55,964 nucleotides of DNA from Pseudophaeobacter leonis (GCF_002087335.1 NZ_MWVJ01000003.1:1-55964); one strand, 5' to 3'; counted from the stretch's first letter, positions 8,632 through 17,524 are shown. Made by a program: numbers and translations. Notes: generated by a model not told the origin, from the letters alone.

Positions 8632-9606
8632 TTAACCGCGCCGATGTGGTTCCAGCCAGTTTATATCCGGATTTACCGGTATGATCCGGTAGGGATTTAT
8701 GGTGTCGTGGCTGTAGTGGTAGTGCCGCACGATATGCGCCATGCCGATGGTCGCGGCCACGCCGGGATATTGGTATAGCTCACGGCAATAGGCCCAGAGA
8801 TTTGGGTAGTCGACAATCCTCTTATGATTGCATTTGAAGTGCAGATGATACACCGGGTCAAACCGCACCAGGGTGGTGAACAGCCGCCAATCGGCCTCGG
8901 TCAGCTGCGCCCCCATCAGATAGCGGTGCTGCGACAGCAGATCCTCAAGCCAGTCCAGCGCGGCAAACAGCGGCTGGACGGCGGCATCATAGGCCGCCTG
9001 ACTGGTGGCAAAGCCACATTTGTAGACGCCATTGTTGACCGCGTCATAGACCCGCGCATTCACCGCCTCGATGGGCTCGCGCAGCTCTTCCGGCCAAAAG
9101 TCCAGATCATTGCCTGTCACCGTGTCAAAGGCCGAGTTGAACATGCGAATGATATCGGCGCTCTCGTTTGACACGATGGTTTCGCGCGTCTTGTCCCAGA
9201 GGATCGGCACAGTGACACGGCCGGTGTATTTGGCATCGGCGCGGGTATAGATCTGATGCGCATGGCTGCTGCCAAACAGATGATCGCCAGTGGCGCCATG
9301 GGCGTCGCGCTCAAATGTCCAGCCTTCGCCCAGCATATCTGGGTGCACCACCGAGATGGAGATATGATCCTCCAGACCTTTGAGGGCGCGAAAGATCAGG
9401 GTGCGATGGGCCCAGGGGCAGGCCAGCGACACATAGAGATGATAGCGGCCGCTCTCTGCCTTGAAGCCATCCTGACCGGTTGGCCCGGCGCTGCCGTCTG
9501 CGGTCACCCAGTTGCGGAACTGCGCCTCGGAGCGCTTGAAAGCGCCGCCGGTGGATTCGGTATCGTACCATTGGTCGTTCCAGACCCCGTCAATCAGCAG
9601 TCCCAT
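8632..9606 (-). CDS. yqjG: Glutathionyl-hydroquinone reductase (YqjG/GS-HQR, Xi-class GST)
   Basis: The 324-residue enzyme reduces glutathionyl-(hydro)quinones, a quinone-detoxifying role in the cytoplasm. The N-terminal thioredoxin-like domain has the catalytic cysteine in SLACPWAHR (residue 63), the hallmark of the Xi class. It is followed by GRVTVPILWDK and the glutathione-contact motif SNESADIIRMF. The C-terminal helical domain contains LTEADWRLFTTLVRFDPVYHLHFKCN and ends with HYHYSHDTINPYRIIP, all typical of the family. Length is normal. It stands alone between cobC and a divergent hypothetical gene. Confidence 0.93.
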   Translation of the reverse strand: MGLLIDGVWNDQWYDTESTGGAFKRSEAQFRNWVTADGSAGPTGQDGFKAESGRYHLYVSLACPWAHRTLIFRALKGLEDHISISVVHPDMLGEGWTFERDAHGATGDHLFGSSHAHQIYTRADAKYTGRVTVPILWDKTRETIVSNESADIIRMFNSAFDTVTGNDLDFWPEELREPIEAVNARVYDAVNNGVYKCGFATSQAAYDAAVQPLFAALDWLEDLLSQHRYLMGAQLTEADWRLFTTLVRFDPVYHLHFKCNHKRIVDYPNLWAYCRELYQYPGVAATIGMAHIVRHYHYSHDTINPYRIIPVNPDINWLEPHRRG

Positions 9607-9868
9607 GAGCGCCTCTCCTCAACATATGTGGCTGACCAGCTAGATAGGCGCAGACGCCTCCCCAGCCTATCTTTTTTGTCGCGCAGTGGCTCTGCATGGC
9701 TGCACAGCCTGTCTCTGCAAGGCTGCCTGCGTCTATTCGTTTTGCCGCAGGCTGTTTCAAAATGTTCACTTGATTTTATCTGGTTGTCGGGCACCCTGAA
9801 GGCGAAGATACAAAGCCGACCCTGCTGCGATTCTCGTCGTTCCACTGCTTGCTCAAAGGGCCACTGCC

Positions 9869-10236
9869 ATGACCACCTATGTTCCAAAAGCCGTTCAAGA
9901 GGCGCTGGACGCTGCCCGCGTTTCGGGATTGAAAAAGAAAAGCCGCCTGCGGGTGGCTGTGGATGGCGGGTTTTGTCCGGTGTTGCGGGTCTGGAAAACC
10001 GGGTTTCGGTCGAGGAAGAAAACGCCCCCCAACTGCGCGGCCTGGTGGATCTCTACGATGGATCCCGGCATTTGTCGCAGTGTCTGATTGTCGCCTCCGA
10101 GGCCGAGGGCGGCGAGATGCGCTATGAATTCAAACGCTCCACTGCAGCCTCCGACAGCGCACCAATTGATTTCTACCGCGCCCCGGATGCGCCGGTTGGC
10201 CTGTTGGGCCATGACGGAGCCGAGGGCCGTCTCTGA
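9869..10236 (+). pseudogene. Conserved hypothetical protein, frameshifted as sequenced
   Basis: ATG 9869 starts TTYVPKAVQEALDAARVSG-LKKKSRLRV and runs in one frame to about 10003. The homologous continuation, SVEEENAPQLRGLVDLYDG and then EMRYEFKRSTAA, lies in the next frame and ends at TGA 10234-10236. Adding one T to the TTT at 10004-10006 restores a single protein of about 122 residues (VWKTGF-SVEEE). The sequence alternates short hydrophobic and charged stretches, as in a small beta-barrel domain with an N-terminal helix. A PilZ-like fold is conceivable from the RLRV start, but I cannot show it. Function unknown. Confidence 0.6.
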
Positions 10237-10504
10237 CCTGCAGGGGCAGGGCATTCGTCAGATATTGCGCCGCTGAACATGTTTCACAGCAGGTTTTGGC
10301 TCTGTCCGGCCTCTGTCCCTCCCCTGTCTTTCCAGATCGTATACCCGGCTGGATCAGGCTCTGATCAGGAGGGGATCCACCCGCGCGACCAGCGCGGTGC
10401 GGTCAGGCGCAGCGGGTTGCGGGCCATAGCGATGCCATAGCCCGCAGCCAAGAGCCGCGACAAGACAGTGCGCGACGCCGGTTAAGCCCCGGCGTATTGC
10501 GCGC
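10237..10504. other. Intergenic, no gene seen
   Basis: This 268-bp stretch lies between a plus-strand hypothetical gene and the end of the minus-strand patB-like gene. I see no coding signal I would defend. A weak hairpin (ACGCCGG 10475-10481 with CCGGCGT 10489-10495) lies just past the patB stop, without a T-run. Confidence 0.5.
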
Positions 10505-11677
10505 CTACTGCAGATCGGCAAAGGCCTTGGCCAGACGGTCTGCGGCCTCAATCACCCGGCTGCGCTGGGTGCCCATGTTAAAGCGCAGAAAACTCTCGCC
10601 GCCGGTGCCAAATGTGGTGCCGTGATTGGCAGCAATGCCCGCGCCCTGTTCCACCCGTTTGGTGAACTCCTCGCGGCTCATGCCGGTGCCGGAGAAATCG
10701 ACCCAGGACAGGTAGGTGGCCTGCAGCTTCATCGAGCTGAGACCGGGGATTTCGGCAATGGCGGCATCAAACACCTGACGGTTGCCATCAATGTAGGCGA
10801 CCAGCGCATCAGCCCATTTGGCACCTTCAGGGGAGTAGGCCGCGGCGGTGGCCATCTGACCGGCAGAATTGGCCGCCAGCGCCAGCGCCAGCATGCGGCG
10901 GCGGAATTTTTCGCGCAGATCCGGGTCTGGAATGATGACCTGGCCTGTGTGCAGCCCGGCAAAGTTGAAGGTCTTGGAGGGGGCGGTCAGCATCAGCAGC
11001 CGGTCGGTAATGTCAGGCACCGCGTTTTGCATCGGAATATGGGTCGCGCCCTCAAAGACCAGATCGTGGTGGATCTCATCCGACAGCAGAATGAGATCGT
11101 GCCGCTTGGCAAAATCGGCCACCGCCTGCAGCTCATCCTGGGTCCAGACCCGGCCACCGGGGTTATGCGGCGAACACAGGATGACCATCTTTTCAGTGCC
11201 GGTCATCTGCGCATCATAGGCTTCCATGTCCATCTCATAGCGGCCATCGCGATTGATCATCTCGCATTCGACCACCTTGCGGCCGGCATTTTTGATCACC
11301 TTGGCAAAGGCATGGTAGACAGGGCTGAACACCACAATGCCGTCACCCGGCTGGGTAAAGCTGTCGAGACACATGCCAACACCGTTCACGAGCCCAGTGG
11401 TGGTAAATATGGCATCGGCCTCAACAGCCCAGCCATGGCGGTTTTGCATCCACCAGCGGATGGCATCCTTATAGGGGGTGTCGCAGTTCACATAGCCATA
11501 GATGCCATGATCCGCCATTTCGCGCATTTTGTCGCTGACCATCGGGGGCACGGCAAAATCCATGTCGGCAACCCACATGGCCAGCCCGGTGTCGGGCGAG
11601 ACGCCATAGAGGCTCTCCATTGAATCCCATTTGATGCAATGGGTGCCGCGACGATCAATGATGCTGTCAAAATCCAT
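10505..11677 (-). CDS. patB: MalY/PatB-family C-S lyase (PLP aminotransferase fold)
   Basis: The 390-residue product is a fold-type-I PLP protein of the MalY/PatB subgroup, which has cystathionine beta-lyase activity (cystathionine to homocysteine, pyruvate and ammonia). The start is DFDSIIDRRGTHCIKWD, the typical N-terminus of the subgroup. The PLP-binding lysine is K235 in TAPSKTFNFAGL. SPHNPGGRVW and LLSDEIHHDLV are the conserved cofactor-binding motifs, and FLRFNMGTQR carries the substrate carboxylate-binding arginine. It is a single gene, divergent from the deformylase cluster. The sequence does not show whether it also has a regulatory role, as E. coli MalY does. Confidence 0.9.
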   Translation of the reverse strand: MDFDSIIDRRGTHCIKWDSMESLYGVSPDTGLAMWVADMDFAVPPMVSDKMREMADHGIYGYVNCDTPYKDAIRWWMQNRHGWAVEADAIFTTTGLVNGVGMCLDSFTQPGDGIVVFSPVYHAFAKVIKNAGRKVVECEMINRDGRYEMDMEAYDAQMTGTEKMVILCSPHNPGGRVWTQDELQAVADFAKRHDLILLSDEIHHDLVFEGATHIPMQNAVPDITDRLLMLTAPSKTFNFAGLHTGQVIIPDPDLREKFRRRMLALALAANSAGQMATAAAYSPEGAKWADALVAYIDGNRQVFDAAIAEIPGLSSMKLQATYLSWVDFSGTGMSREEFTKRVEQGAGIAANHGTTFGTGGESFLRFNMGTQRSRVIEAADRLAKAFADLQ

Positions 11678-11845
11678 GAGGGAAAACTCCGCTTGATTGC
11701 CAGCGAAGCTAACGGCAAATGCGCCATGTGCAAGAGGATCCGCGTCTCAGCCAGCAACAGAGGGGCAGGTAGCGGAGAAAAGCGGCATAGGACTCGATGT
11801 CACGCAGGCGTTGCAGTGCGGGGGGCAATGACCTAAATCACCCTG

Positions 11846-12363
11846 ATGAAACACCCGATCCTGATCCATCCCGATCCCCGTTTGAAAAAGATCTGTGCCC
11901 CGGTCACGGATCTGTCGGATAAGCTGCGCCTGCTGGCTGACGATATGCTGGAAACCATGTATGCCGCGCCTGGCATCGGTCTGGCCGCGCCGCAGATTGG
12001 CGTGCTGGAACGTCTGATCGTGCTGGACTGCGAAAAAGAAGAGGGTGTGGCTGCCAAACCTCTGGTGATGTTCAACCCGGAAATCATTGCCGCCTCAGAC
12101 GAGACCAACGTCTACGAGGAAGGTTGCCTGTCGATCCCCGATCAATACGCCGAAGTCACCCGCCCCAAGAGGTTGAGGTGGAATGGCTGAACCGCGACGG
12201 CAATCTGCAGCGCGAAACGTTCGACGGGCTCTGGGCCACCTGCGTGCAGCATGAAATCGACCATCTCGATGGCAAGCTGTTCATTGATTACCTGAAACCG
12301 CTCAAGCGGCAGATGATCACGCGCAAGATGCAAAAGCTCAAACGCGAACAGGCGCGGGGCTGA
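11846..12363 (+). pseudogene. def: Peptide deformylase, first copy, frameshifted as sequenced
   Basis: Peptide deformylase removes the formyl group from nascent proteins using a metal held by one Cys and two His. The N-terminal part has GIGLAAPQIG and EGCLSIP, both canonical. Then the frame runs into a stop at TGA 12188-12190. The third motif, QHEIDHLDG, lies in the next frame and ends at TGA 12361-12363. One extra G near 12169 (AAGAGG to AAGGAGG) restores RPKEVEVEWLNRDG and a normal protein of about 172 residues. All three motifs are then intact, making this the best candidate for the active housekeeping enzyme. It begins a four-gene run def-def2-def3-fmt with 5 bp or less between the deformylase genes. 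Confidence 0.85.
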
Positions 12364-12368
12364 GGGCG

Positions 12369-12875
12369 ATGGCGCGGATGCCGATCCTGCAATGGCCCGA
12401 TGCCGGTCTGTCCACGCGCTGCACCCCGGTGGGCGACGAGGATCTGACCGGCCTTATCGCCGATATGTTCGAGACCATGTATGCCGCCCCCGGCCGTGGG
12501 CTGGCGGCGCCGCAGGTCGGCGTGCTGAAGCGGCTGTTTGTGATGGAAGCCACCTGGAAAGAGGGCTTGGCAACGCCGCTTGTCATGATCAACCCCGAAA
12601 TCCTCTCGTTTGGCGATCTGCAAGAACCCGGCGATGAGGGCTGCCTGTCGATCCCCGGCGTGGTGACGCCGGTGCTGCGCCCGACCACTGTTGTGCTGCG
12701 CTGGCAGGCTGCAGACCGGCACTGGCAGCAAGAGGCGTTTGATGGTTTTGCCGCGCGGTGCATTCAACATGAATATGACCATCTCGACGGGCTTGTGACC
12801 TTTGACCGGCTCACGCCTCAGGCGCGTGCCAAAGCCGAAGCCACCTATGCCCGCCAACTGGAGAGCGAAACATGA
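12369..12875 (+). CDS. Peptide deformylase, second copy
   Basis: The 168-residue product keeps the two metal-binding motifs of deformylase, EGCLSIPG and QHEYDHLDG. The first motif is altered: GRGLAAPQVG, with Arg in place of the usual small hydrophobic residue. The start is ATG 12369, five bases after the stop of the first copy, and its stop overlaps the start of the third copy (ATGA at 12872-12875), so the genes are translationally coupled. It could be a working enzyme with changed substrate preference. It differs from the first copy along its whole length, so the duplication is old. Confidence 0.88.
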   Translation: MARMPILQWPDAGLSTRCTPVGDEDLTGLIADMFETMYAAPGRGLAAPQVGVLKRLFVMEATWKEGLATPLVMINPEILSFGDLQEPGDEGCLSIPGVVTPVLRPTTVVLRWQAADRHWQQEAFDGFAARCIQHEYDHLDGLVTFDRLTPQARAKAEATYARQLESET

Positions 12876-13369
12876 CCGCACGCATCTGCCTGCCCTGGCC
12901 TGATAAGCACCTGCGCACCCCGGCTGCCGAGGTGGGCGAGATCACCGACGAGATCCGCGCCATCTGGCAGGATATGATCGACACCATGGAGGCGATGCCC
13001 GGCGTTGGCCTTGGCGCCAATCAGATCGGGGTGATGCTGCGGCTTGCGGTGGTGGATGGCTCAAAGGCGCGCGGCCGTGTCGTGCGCATGGCCAACCCCG
13101 AGGTGCTGCATGCCTCTACCCAGCTGCGCGAACACGAAGAAGCCAGCCCCAATCTGCCCGGCGTGTCGGCCAAGATCAAACGCCCGCGCGCCGTCACGGT
13201 GCGCTACATGGATGAGACCGGCGCCACGGTTGAACGTGATTTTGTCGGGGTTGAGGCCACCAGCGTGCAGCACCAGATCGACCATCTGAATGGCAAGCTC
13301 TACTTTGATCACCTGAGCAAGATGAAACGCGACATGCTGATCAAGAAATCCAAGAAACTGAACGGCTAG
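12872..13369 (+). CDS. Peptide deformylase-like protein, third copy, catalytic motifs lost
   Basis: The 165-residue product clearly has the deformylase fold (LPWPDKHLRTPAAEV, then an NGKLYFDHLSKMKR ending) but all three active-site motifs are changed. The first reads GVGLGANQIG instead of GxGxAAxQ. The metal-binding cysteine motif EGCLS is replaced by EASPNLPG, with no cysteine. The catalytic motif reads QHQIDH, with Gln in place of the essential Glu. On family knowledge it should be inactive as a deformylase. It could bind formyl-peptides or ribosomes without turnover, or be a relic kept for another reason. It overlaps the second copy by four bases and lies 15 bp before fmt. Confidence 0.88.
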   Translation: MTARICLPWPDKHLRTPAAEVGEITDEIRAIWQDMIDTMEAMPGVGLGANQIGVMLRLAVVDGSKARGRVVRMANPEVLHASTQLREHEEASPNLPGVSAKIKRPRAVTVRYMDETGATVERDFVGVEATSVQHQIDHLNGKLYFDHLSKMKRDMLIKKSKKLNG

Positions 13370-13384
13370 GCCGGGGAGCATATG

Positions 13385-14305
13385 ATGCGGGTTATCTTTA
13401 TGGGAACGCCGGATTTTTCGGTGCCGGTTCTGGATGCGCTGGTCGCAGCAGGCCACGAGATTGCCGCCGTCTATTGCCAGCCACCCCGCCCTGCCGGGCG
13501 CGGCAAAAAGGACCGGCCCACCCCGGTGCATGCCCGCGCGCTTGAGCTGGGATTTGAGGTGCGCCACCCGGTTTCGCTGAAGGGCACGGCCGAGCAAGAG
13601 GCTTTTGCCGCGCTGCAGGCGGATATTGCCGTTGTTGTCGCCTATGGGCTGATCCTGCCGCAGGCGGTGTTGGATGCACCCAAACGCGGCTGCCTCAATA
13701 TTCACGCCAGCCTGTTGCCCCGTTGGCGCGGCGCAGCACCTATTCACCGCGCCATTATGGCCGGCGATGAGGAAACCGGCGTCTGCATCATGCAGATGGA
13801 GGCCGGGCTGGACACCGGCCCCGTTTTGTTGCGTGAGGGCACCCCGATTGGCGATGAGGAAACCACCGATCAGTTGCACGATCGTCTGTCTGCGATGGGG
13901 GCCTCATTGATTGTCACGGCGCTGCGCCATCTCGATGGGCTGACGCCCGAGGTGCAGCCCGAAGAGGGCGTCACCTATGCTGCCAAGATCGACAAGGGCG
14001 AGGCTGAGATCGACTGGAGCCAGCCGGCCGTCGAGGTGGATCGCAAGATCCGCGGCCTCTCGCCTTTTCCCGGAGCCTGGGTTGAGATTGACGGCCAGCG
14101 CGTGAAACTGCTGGCCTCAAAACTGGCATCTGGCGCGGGTGCTGCCGGTGAGGTTCTGGACGGTGACAGCCTGACCGTGGCCTGTGGATCCGGCGCGGTC
14201 GAGCTGTTGCGCTTGCAAAGGGCCGGCAAAGGCGCGCAGGATCGCGAGGTGTTCACGCGGGGCTTTCCCCTTGTGACGGGGCGACAGCTGACGCCACAGC
14301 AGTGA
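13385..14305 (+). CDS. fmt: Methionyl-tRNA formyltransferase
   Basis: It formylates initiator Met-tRNA with 10-formyl-tetrahydrofolate, the step that deformylase later reverses. The 306-residue protein starts [15 protein letters not shown], has the formyl-THF site [16 protein letters not shown] with the catalytic Asn-His, and [12 protein letters not shown]. The C-terminal tRNA-binding beta-barrel begins near [11 protein letters not shown]. There are two adjacent ATGs (13382 and 13385); I take the second because GGGGAG then has a six-base spacer. It closes the def cluster, an arrangement common in bacteria. Confidence 0.95.
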   Translation: MRVIFMGTPDFSVPVLDALVAAGHEIAAVYCQPPRPAGRGKKDRPTPVHARALELGFEVRHPVSLKGTAEQEAFAALQADIAVVVAYGLILPQAVLDAPKRGCLNIHASLLPRWRGAAPIHRAIMAGDEETGVCIMQMEAGLDTGPVLLREGTPIGDEETTDQLHDRLSAMGASLIVTALRHLDGLTPEVQPEEGVTYAAKIDKGEAEIDWSQPAVEVDRKIRGLSPFPGAWVEIDGQRVKLLASKLASGAGAAGEVLDGDSLTVACGSGAVELLRLQRAGKGAQDREVFTRGFPLVTGRQLTPQQ

Positions 14306-14318
14306 CGGGAGGGCCGGG

Positions 14319-14555
14319 ATGTTTCTGACCATGATAGGCACCGTGGTGATTGCCGGGATCACCGGCTACGCCTCTGAGAAAAGCGGCTTTACCCGGAACG
14401 GCTATCTGCCCTCGATCATCATCTGTGTCGGCGGCGCCTTCCTGTTTTACTTTGTGCGCATTATGTTTGGCCTTGGCTTTGCCTCGCCGGGCATAAATGC
14501 CATCCTGTCGTCTGTTGGTGCCTTGATCATCGTGCCGTTTCACTGGAGGCGCTAA
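14319..14555 (+). CDS. Small membrane protein, GlsB/YeaQ/YmgE-like
   Basis: The 78-residue protein has three hydrophobic segments (starting FLTMIGTVVIAGITGYA, then SIIICVGGAFLFYFV, then AILSSVGALIIVP) and a basic end HWRR. It is much like the transglycosylase-associated/YeaQ family of inner-membrane stress proteins. It starts at ATG 14319, 14 bp after fmt, and may be read from the same mRNA. A second protein of the same kind follows. Its stop codon lies inside a degenerate 14-bp tandem repeat (14543-14598). No precise function is known for the family. Confidence 0.7.
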   Translation: MFLTMIGTVVIAGITGYASEKSGFTRNGYLPSIIICVGGAFLFYFVRIMFGLGFASPGINAILSSVGALIIVPFHWRR

Positions 14556-14598
14556 ACTGGAGACGTTAGACAGGCGGCGTAACATAGGCGACCTTAAC
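14543..14598 (+). repeat. Four degenerate 14-bp tandem units across a stop codon
   Basis: Units start at 14543, 14557, 14571 and 14585. They share a pattern close to YWGGMGRCGYTAAA (for example CTGGAGGCGCTAAA and CTGGAGACGTTAGA). The TAA of the upstream membrane-protein gene (14553-14555) is inside the first unit, and the array reaches to 12 bp before the next gene. Confidence 0.7.
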
Positions 14599-14609
14599 GG
14601 AGAGCGGTC

Positions 14610-14846
14610 ATGAGCATAATATTCCTGGTCATCATAGGCGCTGCAGCAGGGTTTCTGGCGACGCGGCTGATGGGGATCGAATCTGATATCATCACCACAG
14701 TGGCCATTGGCATTGCCGGCGCGCTGATTGGTGGCTTTTTGCTGCGGGCGCTGCTTGCGGTCATGGGCATGGCGGCCGGATTTGTCGGCGCGGTGCTGGG
14801 CGCATTGGTGCTGATCTGGCTCTGGCAGACCTATATCAAGCGCTGA
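14610..14846 (+). CDS. Small membrane protein, GlsB/YeaQ/YmgE family
   Basis: The 78-residue product starts at ATG 14610 after GGAGAG. It has the family pattern of three Gly/Ala-rich helices: IIFLVIIGAAAGFLATRLMG, then VAIGIAGALIGGFLLRALL, then a final MAAGFVGAVLGALVLIWLW. YeaQ/YmgE proteins are inner-membrane proteins of uncertain function linked to stress responses. It follows a related gene after 54 bp that is mostly taken up by a tandem repeat. Confidence 0.85.
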   Translation: MSIIFLVIIGAAAGFLATRLMGIESDIITTVAIGIAGALIGGFLLRALLAVMGMAAGFVGAVLGALVLIWLWQTYIKR

Positions 14847-14874
14847 TGCAAGCGATAGCTGCGGGCAGGGCGTG

Positions 14875-15498
14875 TTAGCTGCGCGGAGGGCGGCTTTTGT
14901 AGACCGGCAGGTGCCAGCCAAAGGCGATAGAGCCCGCCCGCAACACCCAGCACACCACCGCACAGAGGATCAGCGCCAGGCCTGAACTGACGCCAAAGGT
15001 GACAGCGCTGACCGCAACAATGGCGCCGCTCATGGCGCAGGTGACATAGAGTTCACCCTGTTTCAGCACCAAAGGCACCTCACCAACCACCACATCGCGC
15101 ATCAACCCGCCCAGGCTGCCGGTGGTCATACCCATCAGCACCACGATGACAGCGGGCTTGTCCAGCGCCATGGCGGCGCCGGTGCCGGCAGAGACTGCAA
15201 TGGCGAGGGCAAAACTGTCGAGCCAGATCACCCAGCGCATGCGGCTTTCGACCAGATGCGCGGTGAAGAACACGACAACCGCAGCCATACTTGCCAGCAG
15301 GATATGATTGGGGTCAGACACCCAGAACACCTGTTCACGGTTCAGCACAAGATCCCGCACCGTGCCGCCGCCCACGGCCGTCAGGCAGGAGATAAAGGCA
15401 AAGCCGACGATATCCAGCTGGGCGCGGCTGGCGACCAGCGCGCCAGAGAGGCCAAAGACCAGAACCGAGGCATAGTCGAGCAGGGTGACAAAGCTCAT
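14875..15498 (-). CDS. Trimeric intracellular cation (TRIC-type) channel family protein
   Basis: A 207-residue integral membrane protein with two internal repeats of three helices and glycine-rich motifs. The motifs GGGTVRDLVL in the first repeat and GGLMRDVVVGEVPLVL in the second are the UPF0126/TRIC signature. Prokaryotic TRIC proteins form potassium-permeable trimeric channels. I start at ATG 15498 (MSFVTLLDYASVLVFG), because the open frame upstream has no membrane character. It is the last gene of a minus-strand run with rnhA and a methyltransferase. Confidence 0.88.
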   Translation of the reverse strand: MSFVTLLDYASVLVFGLSGALVASRAQLDIVGFAFISCLTAVGGGTVRDLVLNREQVFWVSDPNHILLASMAAVVVFFTAHLVESRMRWVIWLDSFALAIAVSAGTGAAMALDKPAVIVVLMGMTTGSLGGLMRDVVVGEVPLVLKQGELYVTCAMSGAIVAVSAVTFGVSSGLALILCAVVCWVLRAGSIAFGWHLPVYKSRPPRS

Positions 15499-15541
15499 TG
15501 TTGCTGGCCTGTGGAGTCCGGTCGGGGTTCCGGCGCGGCGC

Positions 15542-16009
15542 TCATGATCTGGCTTTGCCCTTTTTGAACGGGGCCATGCCGGCACGGGCGAGCTCGTCGG
15601 CGCGCTCGTTCTCGGGGTGGCCTGCATGGCCCTTGACCCATTCCCAAGTGACCTGATGGCGGCTTTGGGCCTCGTCCAGGCGCTGCCACAGCTCGACATT
15701 TTTCACTGGCTTTCTGGCGGCGTTTTTCCAGCCGTTCTTTTTCCAGCCATGGATCCAGCCGGTGATGCCATTCTTGACGTAATTGCTGTCGGTGACGATA
15801 GTCAGCGCCGAGGGACGCGCCAGGCTTTCCAGCGCATTGATCGCCGCCAACAGCTCCATCCGGTTGTTGGTGGTATTGGCCTCGCCGCCCTTGAGTTCGC
15901 GTTCCGTGACGATGCTGTCGCCCTCTTTCGCCTGCAACAAGGCACCCCAGCCGCCGGGGCCGGGATTGCCGGAGCAGGCGCCATCGGTATAGGCATAGAG
16001 ATCAGCCAT
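15542..16009 (-). CDS. rnhA: Ribonuclease HI
   Basis: The enzyme cuts RNA in RNA-DNA hybrids, removing R-loops and primers. The 155-residue protein has the four catalytic acidic residues in order: Asp in [11 protein letters not shown], Glu in [10 protein letters not shown], Asp in [11 protein letters not shown], and Asp in [10 protein letters not shown] basic [18 protein letters not shown] stretch serves as the substrate-binding protrusion. ATG 16009 gives the normal N-terminus ADLYAYTDG. The start overlaps the end of the methyltransferase gene by eight bases, so the two are translationally coupled. Confidence 0.96.
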   Translation of the reverse strand: MADLYAYTDGACSGNPGPGGWGALLQAKEGDSIVTERELKGGEANTTNNRMELLAAINALESLARPSALTIVTDSNYVKNGITGWIHGWKKNGWKNAARKPVKNVELWQRLDEAQSRHQVTWEWVKGHAGHPENERADELARAGMAPFKKGKARS

Positions 16010-16598
16010 GTGTGGCCACCGAAATCCAGCGCGCCAGTGCGCCATCCATACCTTCGCTTTCGCCAAACGCGCAGTTCAGCACGGTAAACCCGGCGGTTTT
16101 GAGCAGGTTTTTCAAGTCGTCTTCCTCGTAGTAAGTATAGAGCCGCCCAAGGGCGTCACGGGCTTCGCCTTTACCCAGCTTGAGGGCGATATAAAAGACT
16201 CCCTGTGGTTTCACCGCGCGTTTTATCGCAGCCAGATGGCCGGGCATGGCGTCCCGCGCGGCATGCAGCAGGCTGAAATTGGCCCAGACCCCGTCATAGA
16301 CGGCCTCTGCCCCGAGCGCATCAAAACTGGCCTGCCAGGCGGTCACCCCGGCCAGAGCATTCGCCAGAGTGACCATCTCGCCCGAGGCATCCATAGCTTC
16401 GGCCCGCAAGCCTGCCGCTGCCATGACAGCAGCCGATGTGCCGGGGCCGCAGCCCAGATCCAGCACCCGGCCCCGTGCCGGGCAGGCGGTAATGAACTCA
16501 AGCAGGCGCGGATCATTGCTGAGATAGTCCTGATTTCGCGCGGCATAGTCTGCGGCCCGGTCATCATAGATACGGAGGGTTTCTGCGTCGCTCATCAC
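16002..16598 (-). CDS. Class I SAM-dependent methyltransferase
   Basis: A 198-residue Rossmann methyltransferase. The SAM-binding motif I is [16 protein letters not shown], motif II includes [14 protein letters not shown], and the post-motif region [16 protein letters not shown] is typical of the Methyltransf_11/25 type. The substrate is not evident. It starts at ATG 16598 (a second ATG follows immediately) and overlaps rnhA by eight bases. Confidence 0.85.
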   Translation of the reverse strand: MMSDAETLRIYDDRAADYAARNQDYLSNDPRLLEFITACPARGRVLDLGCGPGTSAAVMAAAGLRAEAMDASGEMVTLANALAGVTAWQASFDALGAEAVYDGVWANFSLLHAARDAMPGHLAAIKRAVKPQGVFYIALKLGKGEARDALGRLYTYYEEDDLKNLLKTAGFTVLNCAFGESEGMDGALARWISVATHG

Positions 16599-16653
16599 GG
16601 GGCCTTACGGTTGGAACGTTTCATCAGGGCAGGGCTTTGGTCCGGCGCGTTCT

Positions 16654-16701
16654 GATTTATGCGCGTCCGGGGCTATGCGCACTCAGGGCTATGCGCGTTC
16701 A
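16654..16701 (-). repeat. Three 16-bp tandem units at the end of the LysE-family gene
   Basis: On the plus strand units begin at 16654 (poor), 16670 and 16686; the last two match at 14 of 16 positions (GGGCTATGCGCACTCA and GGGCTATGCGCGTTCA). The stop codon of the minus-strand LysE-family gene (16691-16689) is inside the array, so the repeat supplies its last codons and the following DNA. Confidence 0.7.
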
Positions 16702-17294
16702 AGCGCCAGCCGCGCGGCGAGGGCGGCAAAGATACCGGCAAAGCCGCGGTTGAGCCATTTCACCACCGTTTCAGAGCCCAAAACGAAGTGCCGCGCCTGG
16801 GCGGCAAAATAGCCGTAGAGCACAAAGATCACAAAGGTCAGCGCCATGAAGACAGCCCCAAGCAGTGACATCTCCAGAGTGGCCGCGCCAGGGTCTCCGG
16901 ACAGAAACGGCGGCAGCAGAGCAAGGAAGAACACGGATAATTTGGGGTTCAGAATATTGATCAGGGCGCCGCGCTGGGCGATGCGCAGCGGCGACTGTGC
17001 TTTGGTCTGCGAGGAAATCGTCAGCGCGCCCCCGGAGCGCAGCGCCTGCCAGGCCAGATACAGCAGATAGAGCACCCCGAGAATTTTCACCACCTGAAAC
17101 AACACAGCCGAGCTGTGCAACACGGCTGCCAGTCCCAGAGTGGCCGCCACGAGATGCGGCAGAATACCAAAGGTGCAGCCCAGTGCCGCCCAGAGGGCAG
17201 CGCGGGCGCCCTGTCCCAGACCCAGGGCTAGCGTGTAGAGCACACCGGTTCCAGGCGCGAGAACCACAACAATTGCCGTGATCAGAAAGTGCAT
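16689..17294 (-). CDS. LysE/RhtB-family amino-acid exporter
   Basis: A 201-residue inner-membrane protein of the LysE superfamily with about six helices. The N-terminus (HFLITAIVVVLAPGTGVLYTLALGLGQG) contains the family PG motif, and NPKLSVFFLALLPPFL in the middle is the conserved NPK segment. The family exports amino acids or homoserine lactones; the substrate here cannot be told. I use ATG 17294, since the upstream extension is polar. Its last codons come from a 16-bp tandem repeat. It lies downstream of ispH but 270 bp away. Confidence 0.85.
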   Translation of the reverse strand: MHFLITAIVVVLAPGTGVLYTLALGLGQGARAALWAALGCTFGILPHLVAATLGLAAVLHSSAVLFQVVKILGVLYLLYLAWQALRSGGALTISSQTKAQSPLRIAQRGALINILNPKLSVFFLALLPPFLSGDPGAATLEMSLLGAVFMALTFVIFVLYGYFAAQARHFVLGSETVVKWLNRGFAGIFAALAARLALERA

Positions 17295-17365
17295 GGAAAT
17301 CACAAGTTCATCCTCTCCATCGGGACTGCTGCACGGGTCAGTTTTCACCGGCTGGTTTTAGCAGG

Positions 17366-17421
17366 CCCGTATTCACAAGCCTGTATTCACAAACCCACAT
17401 TTACAGGCCCGTTTTAACTGA
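17366..17421. repeat. Four degenerate 14-bp tandem units, intergenic
   Basis: Units start at 17366, 17380, 17394 and 17408: CCCGTATTCACAAG, CCTGTATTCACAAA, CCCACATTTACAGG and CCCGTTTTAACTGA. The array lies between ispH and the LysE-family gene. It has no coding potential that I can see. Confidence 0.7.
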
Positions 17422-17524
17422 CCAGCCCACGCAGCCTAAGGCGAAGAGGCGCAGGCGTAAACAGGTTGGCGTAGCAGGACGCCGTGTCAGGTGCAGAGAT
17501 TTGGGTGGGACCAGATGTTCACTT

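Noticed and set aside
9869..10236. PilZ domain call for the hypothetical protein
   Set aside because: An RLRV start and a beta-rich body are suggestive, but the RxxxR and (D/N)xSxxG motifs are not clear.
10354..10551. 65-codon minus-strand frame overlapping the end of the PatB-type gene
   Set aside because: It overlaps a well-supported gene, has no ribosome site, and its composition looks random.
12160..12190. Programmed ribosomal frameshift in def and the other broken genes
   Set aside because: The sites share no slippery heptamer or downstream structure, and so many programmed shifts in unrelated genes is unlikely.
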